A stretch of DNA of 64,000 nt from Chitinophaga parva (GTDB taxonomy: Bacteria > Bacteroidota > Bacteroidia > Chitinophagales > Chitinophagaceae). The first letter of the stretch is position 1. Each line of letters begins with the position of its first letter. Positions 24,227-32,524 of this stretch are shown here, in pieces. The DNA lies in assembly GCF_003071345.1 (NCBI RefSeq), contig NZ_QCYK01000002.1, forward strand, positions 1,736,001-1,800,000. Reading direction: 5' to 3'. The notes beneath the pieces were generated by a model, which worked only from the letters and a program-made list of their open reading frames with translations, was not told where the DNA came from and made no database searches. The position numbers and the translations under genes are program-made.

Positions 24227-25537
24227 TTGAAGACAAAAACTTTAAAGAAAGACAAGGTTAACATTATTACGCTCGGTTGTTCTAAAAATTTGGTGGATTC
24301 TGAAGTCCTCAGTGGACAGTTGCGTGCCAACGATATTGACGTAGTACACGAAAACGCAAAAAGAGACCACAACATTGTAGTGATCAACACCTGCGGGTTT
24401 ATTGATAAAGCCAAAGAAGAATCCATCAATACCATCCTGGAACAGGTAGAATTGAAAGACCGCGGAAAACTGGATAAGGTTTATGTGACCGGCTGCCTGA
24501 GCGCCCGCTACCGTGGCGACCTGGAGGCGGAGATCCCCGGTGTGGATGCCTGGTTTGGCACCATGGAAATGCCCGCGCTTCTAAAGAAATTTGATGCAGA
24601 TTATAAATCGGAATTAGTAGGCGAGCGCCTGCTTAGCACCCCTTCTCACTACGCTTACCTGAAGATCGCTGAAGGGTGTAACCGTACCTGCTCTTTCTGC
24701 GCCATTCCGCTTATGCGCGGTGGGCACGTATCCCGCCCCATCGAAGAGCTGGTGAGGGAAGCAGCGCGGCTGGTGAAAATGGGGGTGAAGGAAGTAATGC
24801 TGATCGCACAGGAACTGACCTATTACGGCCTGGACCTGTACAAGCAACGCCGGCTGGCAGACCTGCTCAACGCCATTGCCGATGTACCCGGTATAGAATG
24901 GATACGCCTGCATTATGCATACCCCAGCAAGTTCCCCATGGAGGTGCTGGAAGTGATCCGCACCCGTAAGAATATCTGCAATTATATTGATATGCCACTG
25001 CAGCATGCGGCTAACAACATGCTGAAAGCAATGAAACGCCAGATCACCCGTGAGGAAATGGAAACGCTGATCACTGAAATGCGCGCACAGGTGCCCGGCA
25101 TCTGCATCCGTACCACGCTGATCGTAGGTTTCCCGGGAGAAACCCTGGATGATATCGAAGAACTGAAACAATTCCTGGAAAAAATGCGCTTTGACCGCGT
25201 GGGGGTATTCACCTACAGCCATGAAGAGAACACCAGCGCTTACGAACTGGTGGACGATGTGCCCGCGGAAGAAAAAGAACGCCGTGCCCAGGAGATCATG
25301 GAAGTGCAGCAAGAGATCAGCCTTGAGAAAAACCAGGCCAAAGTAGGCCAGGTGTTCCGGGTGCTGGTAGACAAAAAGGAAAGTGGCCGTTACCTGGCCC
25401 GCACCGAGTTTGACTCCGTGGAAGTAGATAACGAAGTGATCATCTCCACCACAAAACGCCTGCAACCAGGCCAGTTTGTGAATGTACGCATCACCAAGGC
25501 TTATGACTACGACCTGGAAGGCGAACTGGTAGACTAA
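24227..25537 (+). CDS. rimO: Ribosomal protein uS12 methylthiotransferase RimO
   Basis: A radical SAM methylthiotransferase. The MTTase domain carries LGCSKN, NTCGF and TGCLSA, the radical SAM domain has CX3CX2C in EGCNRTCSFC, and the TRAM domain is at the C-terminus. RimO adds a methylthio group to Asp of ribosomal protein uS12. With TTG at 24227 the protein has 436 residues, the usual RimO length. The frame stays open to ATG 24086, which would add 47 residues with a hydrophobic stretch (FVSGVFVAVSAAFWLL); homologues do not usually have this. A small hairpin GGACCA/TGGTCC (24092-24109) lies in the leader. The start is uncertain; the function is not. Confidence 0.92.
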   Translation: MKTKTLKKDKVNIITLGCSKNLVDSEVLSGQLRANDIDVVHENAKRDHNIVVINTCGFIDKAKEESINTILEQVELKDRGKLDKVYVTGCLSARYRGDLEAEIPGVDAWFGTMEMPALLKKFDADYKSELVGERLLSTPSHYAYLKIAEGCNRTCSFCAIPLMRGGHVSRPIEELVREAARLVKMGVKEVMLIAQELTYYGLDLYKQRRLADLLNAIADVPGIEWIRLHYAYPSKFPMEVLEVIRTRKNICNYIDMPLQHAANNMLKAMKRQITREEMETLITEMRAQVPGICIRTTLIVGFPGETLDDIEELKQFLEKMRFDRVGVFTYSHEENTSAYELVDDVPAEEKERRAQEIMEVQQEISLEKNQAKVGQVFRVLVDKKESGRYLARTEFDSVEVDNEVIISTTKRLQPGQFVNVRITKAYDYDLEGELVD

Positions 25538-25611
25538 TTAACACAAAACATATCTTTTTTACCGCTCCTTTGCGGATACATGGCCTCTGTTTGAGGCATT
25601 AAATACAATCA

Positions 25612-27390
25612 ATGACAACATTTGAATCATTAGGCCTGCAGGAAGACATCTTAAAAGCCGTTACGGACTTAGGATTTGTATCCCCGACGCCTATCCAGGA
25701 AAAAGCCATCCCGGTTTTGTTAGGTGGGGATCGGGACTTTGTAGGCCTTGCCCAGACGGGCACCGGTAAGACTGCAGCATTTGGCCTGCCCTTACTGCAC
25801 CAGCTGAACGTGAAACTGCGCGCGCCCCAGGGCCTCGTGCTGTGTCCCACACGTGAGCTGTGTTTACAGATTGCCAATGACCTTAAGAATTTTAGTAAAT
25901 ACCTGGGCGATGTGAGCATCGTAGCGGTATATGGTGGTGCCAGCATTGTACAGCAGCTGCGCGAGATCAAACGCGGTGCACACATCATCGTGGCCACTCC
26001 CGGCCGCCTGCTGGACATCATTGACCGCGGCGCTATCAACTTCGACAACGTGCGCTACGCCATACTGGACGAAGCGGATGAGATGCTGAACATGGGTTTC
26101 CAGGAAGACATCAACAACATCCTTTCCAAAACACCGGAAGAGAAGACCACCTGGTTGTTCTCCGCTACCATGCCACAGGAAGTGCGCCGTATTGCACAGA
26201 AGTACATGGAAGATCCGTTTGAACTGACCGTAGGTACCAAGAACTCCGGTAATGTGAACATTGAGCACGAATACTACGTGGTACGCCCGCGCGATAAATA
26301 TGCTGCGCTGAAACGCATCGTGGATTACAATCCCGATATCTTCGGTATCATCTTCACCCGTACCAAGGCGGAAAGCCAGGAGATCGCTGAATCCCTGATC
26401 CGTGATGGTTACAACGCTGATTCCCTGCACGGTGACCTCACCCAGCAGCAGCGCGATAAGGTGATGAAACGCTTCCGTGAAAGAGGCCTGCAGGTGCTGG
26501 TAGCTACAGACGTTGCCGCCCGCGGTATTGACGTGGACAGCGTAACGCACGTGATCAACTATGAACTGCCTGATGACGTAGAGAACTACACCCACCGCTC
26601 CGGCCGTACCGGCCGTGCTGGTAAATCCGGTGTGTCCATCGCTATCATCACCGCCCGCGATACCGGCAAGATCCGCCAGCTGGAACGCGTGACCGGTAAG
26701 AAGTTCACCAAGAGCGAAGTGCCCGATGGCTTTGCAGTATGTGAAAAACAACTGTTTGCCCTGGTACATAAAGTGCACAACGTAACTGTCAATGACGAGC
26801 AGATAGATCCCTACCTGGAACGCATCTACGAAGAATTCCAGGACATGAGCAAGGAAGAGCTGATCAAGCGCTTTGCATCCCTGGAGTTCAATGAATTCCT
26901 GGCTTACTACGAGAACGCTGAAGACCTGAATGTAAAGGCAGAACGCCGTGTAGAAGGCGATGGCAACTCCATGTCATTCCGCAACACCGGCCGTTTCACC
27001 CGCCTGTTCATCAACCTGGGCTCTGTAGACGATTTCAACCGCGGCGATATGCTGCGCTACCTGTGCGACAATACAGGCCTGAAAGGCAACAAGATCGGCC
27101 GCATAGACCTGAAGGGCGTTTACTCCTTTTTTGAAGTAGAGAACGATTCCCTGGAACAGGTGCAGAATGCCTTCAAGGACCTCAACTACAACGGTCGCAG
27201 CGTGCGCATTGAAATGTCGCAGGATGGCGACAAGCGTAGTGGTGGCGGCGGTGGTGGTTACCGTGGTGGTAACAACCGTTCCTACGGCGGTGGAGACCGT
27301 AAACGCAGCTATGGCGACCGCGAAGGCGGTGCCCGCCGTGAATACAGCACCGGCCGTCCCAGCTTTAAGGGAAAACGGAGAGCAGAGTAA
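25612..27390 (+). CDS. DEAD-box RNA helicase (DeaD/CsdA-like) with RGG-type tail
   Basis: A 592-residue helicase. Motifs: Q motif near 7-29, Walker A AQTGTGKT (47-54), DEAD (153-156), SAT (184-186), and HRSGRTGRAGKSG in the second RecA domain. A DbpA-type RNA-binding domain (about 470-540) follows, then a Gly-Arg-rich tail (SGGGGGGYRGG onward). It unwinds short RNA duplexes in the cytoplasm, in ribosome assembly or cold adaptation. It stands alone with its own terminator. Which paralogue of E. coli it matches cannot be fixed. Confidence 0.95.
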   Translation: MTTFESLGLQEDILKAVTDLGFVSPTPIQEKAIPVLLGGDRDFVGLAQTGTGKTAAFGLPLLHQLNVKLRAPQGLVLCPTRELCLQIANDLKNFSKYLGDVSIVAVYGGASIVQQLREIKRGAHIIVATPGRLLDIIDRGAINFDNVRYAILDEADEMLNMGFQEDINNILSKTPEEKTTWLFSATMPQEVRRIAQKYMEDPFELTVGTKNSGNVNIEHEYYVVRPRDKYAALKRIVDYNPDIFGIIFTRTKAESQEIAESLIRDGYNADSLHGDLTQQQRDKVMKRFRERGLQVLVATDVAARGIDVDSVTHVINYELPDDVENYTHRSGRTGRAGKSGVSIAIITARDTGKIRQLERVTGKKFTKSEVPDGFAVCEKQLFALVHKVHNVTVNDEQIDPYLERIYEEFQDMSKEELIKRFASLEFNEFLAYYENAEDLNVKAERRVEGDGNSMSFRNTGRFTRLFINLGSVDDFNRGDMLRYLCDNTGLKGNKIGRIDLKGVYSFFEVENDSLEQVQNAFKDLNYNGRSVRIEMSQDGDKRSGGGGGGYRGGNNRSYGGGDRKRSYGDREGGARREYSTGRPSFKGKRRAE

Positions 27391-27417
27391 GTAAGACTTA
27401 ATATTTAATTTGGATAG

Positions 27418-27450
27418 AAGGGCGTCATCGAAAGGTGATGCCCTTTTTTT
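27418..27450 (+). terminator. Terminator after the DEAD-box helicase
   Basis: Hairpin AAGGGC-GTCATC / GGTGATGCCCTT (27418-27444) followed by a run of T to about 27450. Confidence 0.85.
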
Positions 27451-27526
27451 GTTGGGGGGACCTTTTTTCTCTTTTTGCAAGGTTTTTGAGTATATTCCCG
27501 TAAATATCTAACCACCTCGCAACCAC

Positions 27527-29488
27527 ATGGCCACCCAGAGAAAAAAGAGCACCAGCAAGCTTACCGCCGTTGCTACGGGCATTTTGCCTTACACCTTGTT
27601 CACCGAATTTGATATTGCCCTGTTTGGGAGCGGAAAACATTACCGCTTGTATGAGAAGTTTGGCTCGCATGCGGTCTCGCATGAAGAGGCAGGCAACGGG
27701 ATGTACTTTGCCGTGTGGGCACCGAATGCCCGGCGGGTAAGTGTGGTGGGCGATTTCAACGGATGGAACAAGGATAGCCATGTACTGCTGCCCCGCTGGG
27801 ACAAAAGCGGCATTTGGGAAGGCTTTGTGCCCGGCGTGGACTACGGCGAAAAATATAAGTACTGTATTATCTCCGCCACAGGCGACGAGCTTTACAAAGG
27901 CGATCCTTACGCCAATGAGTGGGAGCTGCGCCCTAAAACGGCATCCGTGACCACTTCCCTGGAGTACAAATGGAAAGACAAAAAGTGGCTCACCAACCGC
28001 CACAAAAAGAATAGCCTGCAAAGTCCCATCACCGTGTACGAAGTGCACCTGGGCAGCTGGCGCCGCCCGGACCCCAACGATCACGAGGTGTTTTACAGCT
28101 ACCGGGAGATCACTGAAATGCTGGTACCCTATGTAGCGGAAATGGGCTTCACGCACGTGGAGCTGCTGCCGGTGATGGAGCATCCTTTTGATGGCTCCTG
28201 GGGCTACCAGATAACCGGCTATTACGCCCCCACCAGCCGCTATGGCTCACCTACGGAGTTTATGGCCATGGTAGATGCCTTTCACCAGGCGGGCATCGGC
28301 GTGATCCTGGACTGGGTACCTTCCCACTTCCCTTATGACGCACATGGGCTGTATAAGTTTGACGGTTCTTTCGTGTATGAATCGGAAGATGAGCGCAAGG
28401 GGTATCATCCTGATTGGAACTCTTATATTTTTAACTATGCACGCAACGAGGTGAAATCTTTCCTTATCAGCAATGCTGTGTTCTGGCTGGATAAATTCCA
28501 TGTGGACGGCCTGCGTGTGGATGCGGTGGCATCTATCATCCACCTCAATTACTCCCGCCCGGAAGGTACCTGGGAGCCCAATATCCACGGTGGCCCGGAG
28601 AACCTGGAAGCCATTGCGTTCCTGCAGGAAATGAATACCTACATCTATGCAACGTTCCCGGATGTGCAGATGATCGCGGAGGAATCTACTTCGTTTTATG
28701 GGGTGTCTAAGCCGGTGTTTGCCGGTGGGCTTGGGTTTGGGCAGAAATGGATGATGGGCTGGATGAATGATACCCTGCGTTATTTCAAAGCAGATCCGGT
28801 GTACCGTAAAACGATGCAGGACCAGTTCAGCTTCAGCATTGCATATGCATTTTCAGAAAACTTCATGCTGCCGCTGAGCCACGATGAGGTGGTGCATGGT
28901 AAGTCATCCTTACTATATAAAATGCCGGGAGACGATTGGCAGAAGTTTGCCAACCTGCGCACCATGTACACGTACATGTTCACCCATCCGGGCACCAAGT
29001 TGCTTTTTATGGGCGGTGAATTCGGGCAAACAGGAGAATGGAATTACAAAGGTGAATTGTATTGGCACCTGCTGCAATATGCATCGCACGAGGGGCTGCA
29101 ACATTACGTAAGGGCGCTCAACGAGTTGTACACATCGCACCCGGGGCTGTACGAAAAGCAGTTTGAATATGAAGGCTTTGAATGGGTGACCGTCAATGAC
29201 TATGATAACAGCGTGGTGGCGTACGCGCGCCATGGCAAAATGGAAAAGGACCAGGTCCTGGTGGTGCTGAATATGACACCGGTGCCCCGCCTGGGTTATA
29301 GCCTGGGTATGCGGGAGGAAGGCACCTGGGAGGTGATCCTGAACAGCGATGACGATATGTATGGTGGCAGCGGCGTAGGTAACACCGGCCCCCTGAGAAC
29401 CACCATGGAAGAATGGAACGGCAAACCCTACCGCCTTATGCTGGATGCCCCACCCCTGGGGGCTTTGGTGCTGAAGCGCCGGAAATAA
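27527..29488 (+). CDS. glgB: 1,4-alpha-glucan branching enzyme
   Basis: A 653-residue GH13 protein. The N-terminal CBM48 domain includes the motif VWAPNARRVSVVGDFNGW (about 63-80). The GH13 core has the nucleophile Asp332 in GLRVDAV, acid Glu385/Glu386 in MIAEESTS, and SHDEVVHGK as transition-state Asp region. It transfers short glucan chains to make alpha-1,6 branches in glycogen. No other glg gene is nearby; the GH31 enzyme at 32.5 kb may belong to the same carbohydrate network. A terminator follows. Confidence 0.95.
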   Translation: MATQRKKSTSKLTAVATGILPYTLFTEFDIALFGSGKHYRLYEKFGSHAVSHEEAGNGMYFAVWAPNARRVSVVGDFNGWNKDSHVLLPRWDKSGIWEGFVPGVDYGEKYKYCIISATGDELYKGDPYANEWELRPKTASVTTSLEYKWKDKKWLTNRHKKNSLQSPITVYEVHLGSWRRPDPNDHEVFYSYREITEMLVPYVAEMGFTHVELLPVMEHPFDGSWGYQITGYYAPTSRYGSPTEFMAMVDAFHQAGIGVILDWVPSHFPYDAHGLYKFDGSFVYESEDERKGYHPDWNSYIFNYARNEVKSFLISNAVFWLDKFHVDGLRVDAVASIIHLNYSRPEGTWEPNIHGGPENLEAIAFLQEMNTYIYATFPDVQMIAEESTSFYGVSKPVFAGGLGFGQKWMMGWMNDTLRYFKADPVYRKTMQDQFSFSIAYAFSENFMLPLSHDEVVHGKSSLLYKMPGDDWQKFANLRTMYTYMFTHPGTKLLFMGGEFGQTGEWNYKGELYWHLLQYASHEGLQHYVRALNELYTSHPGLYEKQFEYEGFEWVTVNDYDNSVVAYARHGKMEKDQVLVVLNMTPVPRLGYSLGMREEGTWEVILNSDDDMYGGSGVGNTGPLRTTMEEWNGKPYRLMLDAPPLGALVLKRRK

Positions 29489-29895
29489 AATATTGTAACA
29501 TAAACAGTTGGGAAAGGCTGTGCCGCAGGCGGTACAGCCTTTTTGTATGAAACCGTTTTTTGGTATGATTTTGTCTTACAGTAAGATAATCCGAACCATT
29601 AGACCGATACACATACTGGAACTGTAGCTTATTGCGTTTTGATGTCAACGCTTCCATCGTTATATGGAAAACAGCCTGGAAAATTTAGCAGCACATGAAC
29701 GTCAATTTTGTTGACTATAAAAAATTTTAACAGGGTTTAAACTTTAAGAAGGCAACCATATCTAAAGACCATTCCCTATGCAAGAACGGGAAGGAACGCC
29801 AGGATCGAAAACATTTTACGTCACACCGGAGTACTTATTATGAACTAAACAGTTACACTATACTTTACCATTTCTTCATTTTAAAAACCTTCATT
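29489..29895. other. Intergenic region before the DUF4382 gene
   Basis: About 400 bases holding the glgB terminator (29513-29545) and an AT-rich stretch with no clear promoter or gene. Short frames such as MNVNFVDYKKF at 29695 are too small to support. Confidence 0.5.
29513..29545 (+). terminator. Terminator after glgB
   Basis: Twelve-base stem AAAGGCTGTGCC (29513-29524) / GGTACAGCCTTT (29531-29542), with one G-U pair, followed by T residues. Confidence 0.85.
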
Positions 29896-30777
29896 ATGAA
29901 ACTCCGCTTTGGTGCGTGGCCACTTGCTCTGGTGGCGCTTTTACTCACGGGTATCTATGCCTGTAACAAAGACAATAGTGCGGGCGGCGCAAAGCCCAAT
30001 GCCAACGAACAAAAACTGAACATTTACCTGTCTGATGGTCCCGGCTTTTTTGATGCCGTGAACCTGGACATCCGCGCTGTGGAAGTGCTCGTGGACACCT
30101 GCAGCGTAGACAGCAGCGAGGTAGGTGAAGGCCCCAACCGCTGCGGCTGGGACAATGGTAAGTGGGATAACAAAAAGTGCAACGTATGGGATACACTGGA
30201 CATCCGCGCCGGTGTATATAACCTGCTGAACCTGCGCAATGGTACAGACACGTTGCTGGCTGCCGGCAATGCCATCAAAGGCAACATTGAGCGCATCCGC
30301 ATTACCATTGGCAACAATAACAGCCTGGTAAAAGACAGCGTTACCTACCCGCTGGGTACCTGGAATGGTGAAACCAAGCTGGTGATCAATGTACGTCGCA
30401 GCGACTGGGAAAACTTCTCCGACGATGCATTCCGCCTCTGGCTTGATTTTGACGTGAACCACTCCGTACTGGAAGTGTTCAGGGGGCACTTCATCCTCAA
30501 TCCGTTCATCCGCGTGTTCACGCCGAACCGCTTTGGTATAGTGTCCGGTAAAGTGGGCCCTGATGATGCCAAGCCGGTGGTAAGCCTGTATGGCAGCACC
30601 GATACGCTGTATGCACTGCCCTGGAGAGGTGGTGAGTTCATGATCCGCGGTGTACAGGAAGGCACTTACAGCATGTATGTAAATGCTTCCAATGGTTATA
30701 AAGACACCACTATTACAGGTCTTACTGTGAAGGGGGGTAAAGTGACCAACACAGGCACCATCACCCTGCACAAGTAG
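29896..30777 (+). CDS. DUF4382-type lipoprotein
   Basis: A 293-residue protein with a lipoprotein signal (ALLLTGIYAC, Cys at residue 23). The DUF4382 domain (about 40-210) contains LNIYLSDGPGFFDAVNLDIR and IRITIGNNNSLV. A C-terminal Ig-like or carboxypeptidase-regulatory-like domain (about 215-293) has GEFMIRGVQEGTYSMYVNAS. It is exported and lipidated. The function of DUF4382 is unknown; such proteins are common in Bacteroidota. It is single, with a strong terminator. Confidence 0.85.
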   Translation: MKLRFGAWPLALVALLLTGIYACNKDNSAGGAKPNANEQKLNIYLSDGPGFFDAVNLDIRAVEVLVDTCSVDSSEVGEGPNRCGWDNGKWDNKKCNVWDTLDIRAGVYNLLNLRNGTDTLLAAGNAIKGNIERIRITIGNNNSLVKDSVTYPLGTWNGETKLVINVRRSDWENFSDDAFRLWLDFDVNHSVLEVFRGHFILNPFIRVFTPNRFGIVSGKVGPDDAKPVVSLYGSTDTLYALPWRGGEFMIRGVQEGTYSMYVNASNGYKDTTITGLTVKGGKVTNTGTITLHK

Positions 30778-30796
30778 TTTTTAAAGTGATGATAAC

Positions 30797-30832
30797 AACG
30801 GCCCGGGACACTTTGCTCCCGGGCCGTTTTTT
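30797..30832 (+). terminator. Terminator after the DUF4382 gene
   Basis: Eleven-base perfect stem AACGGCCCGGG (30797-30807) / CCCGGGCCGTT (30818-30828) followed by T residues. Confidence 0.9.
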
Positions 30833-31004
30833 ATGGCAAATGGTTGATTTATAATTTTAACCGTGCCCTGAATAAACTGAATGGCCGTGTTTGTTATTTG
30901 ATTATTATATTGCGACTAAACCGAATGCAAAGATTGTCACCAGGCTTATTGTGACCCAGTCTGTATCCTTTTGAAAAACATTGTTCGTCGTTAAAGATTG
31001 TCTT

Positions 31005-31124
31005 ATGAAAATGTCCCTGAAAGCTGTACCACAGCCAGCGTACCTGTATGGGGTATGGAGAGTGCTGTGTGTCTTATTTCTTTTTATTGCACTGTTTTAT
31101 TGTTATTACGTAACGATCTATTAG
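31005..31124 (+). CDS. Microprotein, one membrane helix (39 residues)
   Basis: A short frame opens MKMSLKAVPQPAYLYGVWRV and continues with a hydrophobic helix (LCVLFLFIALFYCYYV). A 10-base-pair hairpin follows 33 bases after the stop, so the unit looks like a gene with a terminator. The second half is Tyr- and Cys-rich. No family recognised. Confidence 0.5.
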   Translation: MKMSLKAVPQPAYLYGVWRVLCVLFLFIALFYCYYVTIY

Positions 31125-31157
31125 CGGCGTAAGCAGCGCGGTTACGTGTTTGTGAGC

Positions 31158-31190
31158 CCGGTCCTTTTCAATGAAAGGACCGGTGTTCCT
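31158..31190 (+). terminator. Hairpin after the 31005 microprotein
   Basis: Perfect ten-base stem CCGGTCCTTT (31158-31167) / AAAGGACCGG (31174-31183) with a six-base loop. The following sequence is only weakly T-rich, so termination is likely but not certain. Confidence 0.6.
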
Positions 31191-31263
31191 TTGCCATATG
31201 TTCCCTGGTGGGAGCATGATGGCTGTCCATGGCTTTTTTCCTGAAGTTTGAAACGGGTGTCTT

Positions 31264-31917
31264 CTACGCGCTCTGAGGCCGGCTCTCTGTGATCCAGCTC
31301 AGGGCTTTCCTGCGTTCAAACACCGCCATAGGGTGTAGCTGCTGTACCGTGCGGGCGCCTTGCTCATACAGGCGGCGCAGGTGCACTACCGCCAGGTCGT
31401 TGAACACGTATTCGGCCACCAGCTCTTCCGGCTCCCGGTAATGGCAGTGGGCAATGAAGGCTGTCGTATCCGCCCCCAGGTGGGGGATGTGGGAGAGAAG
31501 GGCGGCGATGGGTGCCTCACTGGCGGCATCCGGTGCCAGGGGCACCAGGTCCAGGGCCCAGGCCAGGATGTAGGCGCCTTCCAGGCTCCAGCTGTATCTG
31601 GCTTGTAGTTTTTCGTCGGAGTGCTGGCCCTGCAGGAATTGGTGTTCTTCCGCCGATACCAGGAAGTGCAGCCGTTGTTGTTGCAGCCAGGCAAGGATGG
31701 CCGGTTTTTTGGAGGGCTTGTAAGCCGCCAGTGACAGGGCGTACAGCACCAGTACACGGCGGGCAGTGGTGGAGGCGTCGCGGAAATGCCATTGTGCCGC
31801 ATCGAGGTATGATAAGCACGTGATCTCCAGGTCGGCTATGTGGGCAGCATAGAGGCGGGCTTCTAATGCATTGCGCCTGCTCTCAAGGGTATCGGCCCAG
31901 GTAAGCATGTCGTTCAT
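31264..31917 (-). CDS. DUF4272-type protein
   Basis: A 217-residue, helical, soluble protein. RRVLVLYALSLAAYKPSKKP, AWLQQQRLHFLVSAEEHQFL and YSWSLEGAYILAWAL follow the DUF4272 pattern. The function of this family is unknown. It has no partner gene on its strand; the only upstream gene is the GH31 enzyme, beyond a terminator. The Arg and Trp content is moderate and no signal peptide is seen. Confidence 0.7.
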   Translation of the reverse strand: MNDMLTWADTLESRRNALEARLYAAHIADLEITCLSYLDAAQWHFRDASTTARRVLVLYALSLAAYKPSKKPAILAWLQQQRLHFLVSAEEHQFLQGQHSDEKLQARYSWSLEGAYILAWALDLVPLAPDAASEAPIAALLSHIPHLGADTTAFIAHCHYREPEELVAEYVFNDLAVVHLRRLYEQGARTVQQLHPMAVFERRKALSWITESRPQSA

Positions 31918-32148
31918 AGGTTTAGTTATATTGACTTATGCAAGATAAAACACATTCAATGTAATGTTTATGAGTGTGCATAAAAGGTGCAAAAGATGGG
32001 GCCGGCGGTAAAGGGCGCAGGTGACGGATGGCGTGTTGCAGGGTGACGGAAAATCCCGGCGGATAACGCGGCACTGCAGAATGATCGTCCCAAACAGGGT
32101 TTTCGTGGATAGTAATTATCGCCAGAAGCCTTACTGGCAAAGGGTTTC

Positions 32149-32212
32149 AAAAAAATAAGGCACTATAGATTGAAATCTCAGTGCCTTCTCATAACCTATG
32201 CCAACTTTAGAG
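32149..32212 (-). ncRNA. Candidate small RNA
   Basis: On the minus strand, a -7 box TATATTTG (complement of 32219-32226) precedes about 60 bases that end in the stem AAGGCACT / AGTGCCTT (32180-32187 with 32157-32164) and a T-run (complement of 32149-32155). No protein gene ends here: the upstream GH31 gene already has a terminator at 32401. The -33 element is not clear. It could be a second GH31 terminator instead. Confidence 0.35.
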
Positions 32213-32400
32213 TTAATACAAATATATAACCTTCTAACACACATGTATAGCCTATAAACCGAATGAACAAAATGAACGGGTTTTTTGGAAAAAATGGCAT
32301 TAGAATGATATTGAGAGCCCTGGCAATAACAAAATTTTAACCATTCGTTGAGGGATTAACAGTACCAAAATAAGGCGAAACGGGGCCAGCGTGGAAAAGC

Positions 32401-32433
32401 AAAAGCGGCTGCCTGCACAACAACCGCTTTTTG
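32401..32433 (-). terminator. Terminator after GH31 gene
   Basis: Stem AAAAGCGG (32401-32408) / CCGCTTTT (32424-32431), with A and T tracts on both sides. On the minus strand it follows the GH31 stop by about 95 bases. Confidence 0.65.
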
Positions 32434-32524
32434 CCTGGATATGTTTTTGCTATTCCCGGTGAATGATCAACCGGGATGATCAGTACTGCTTAACGGATGA
32501 TCTGCTTTGATAAACCGTCATTCA

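Larger units (their letters stand above)
31918..32524. other. Intergenic region with candidate small RNA
   Basis: The 607-base gap holds the 5' region of the DUF4272 gene, a stand-alone minus-strand promoter-plus-terminator pair (32149-32226) that may make a small RNA, and the GH31 terminator (32401-32433). No credible protein frame was seen. Confidence 0.55.
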
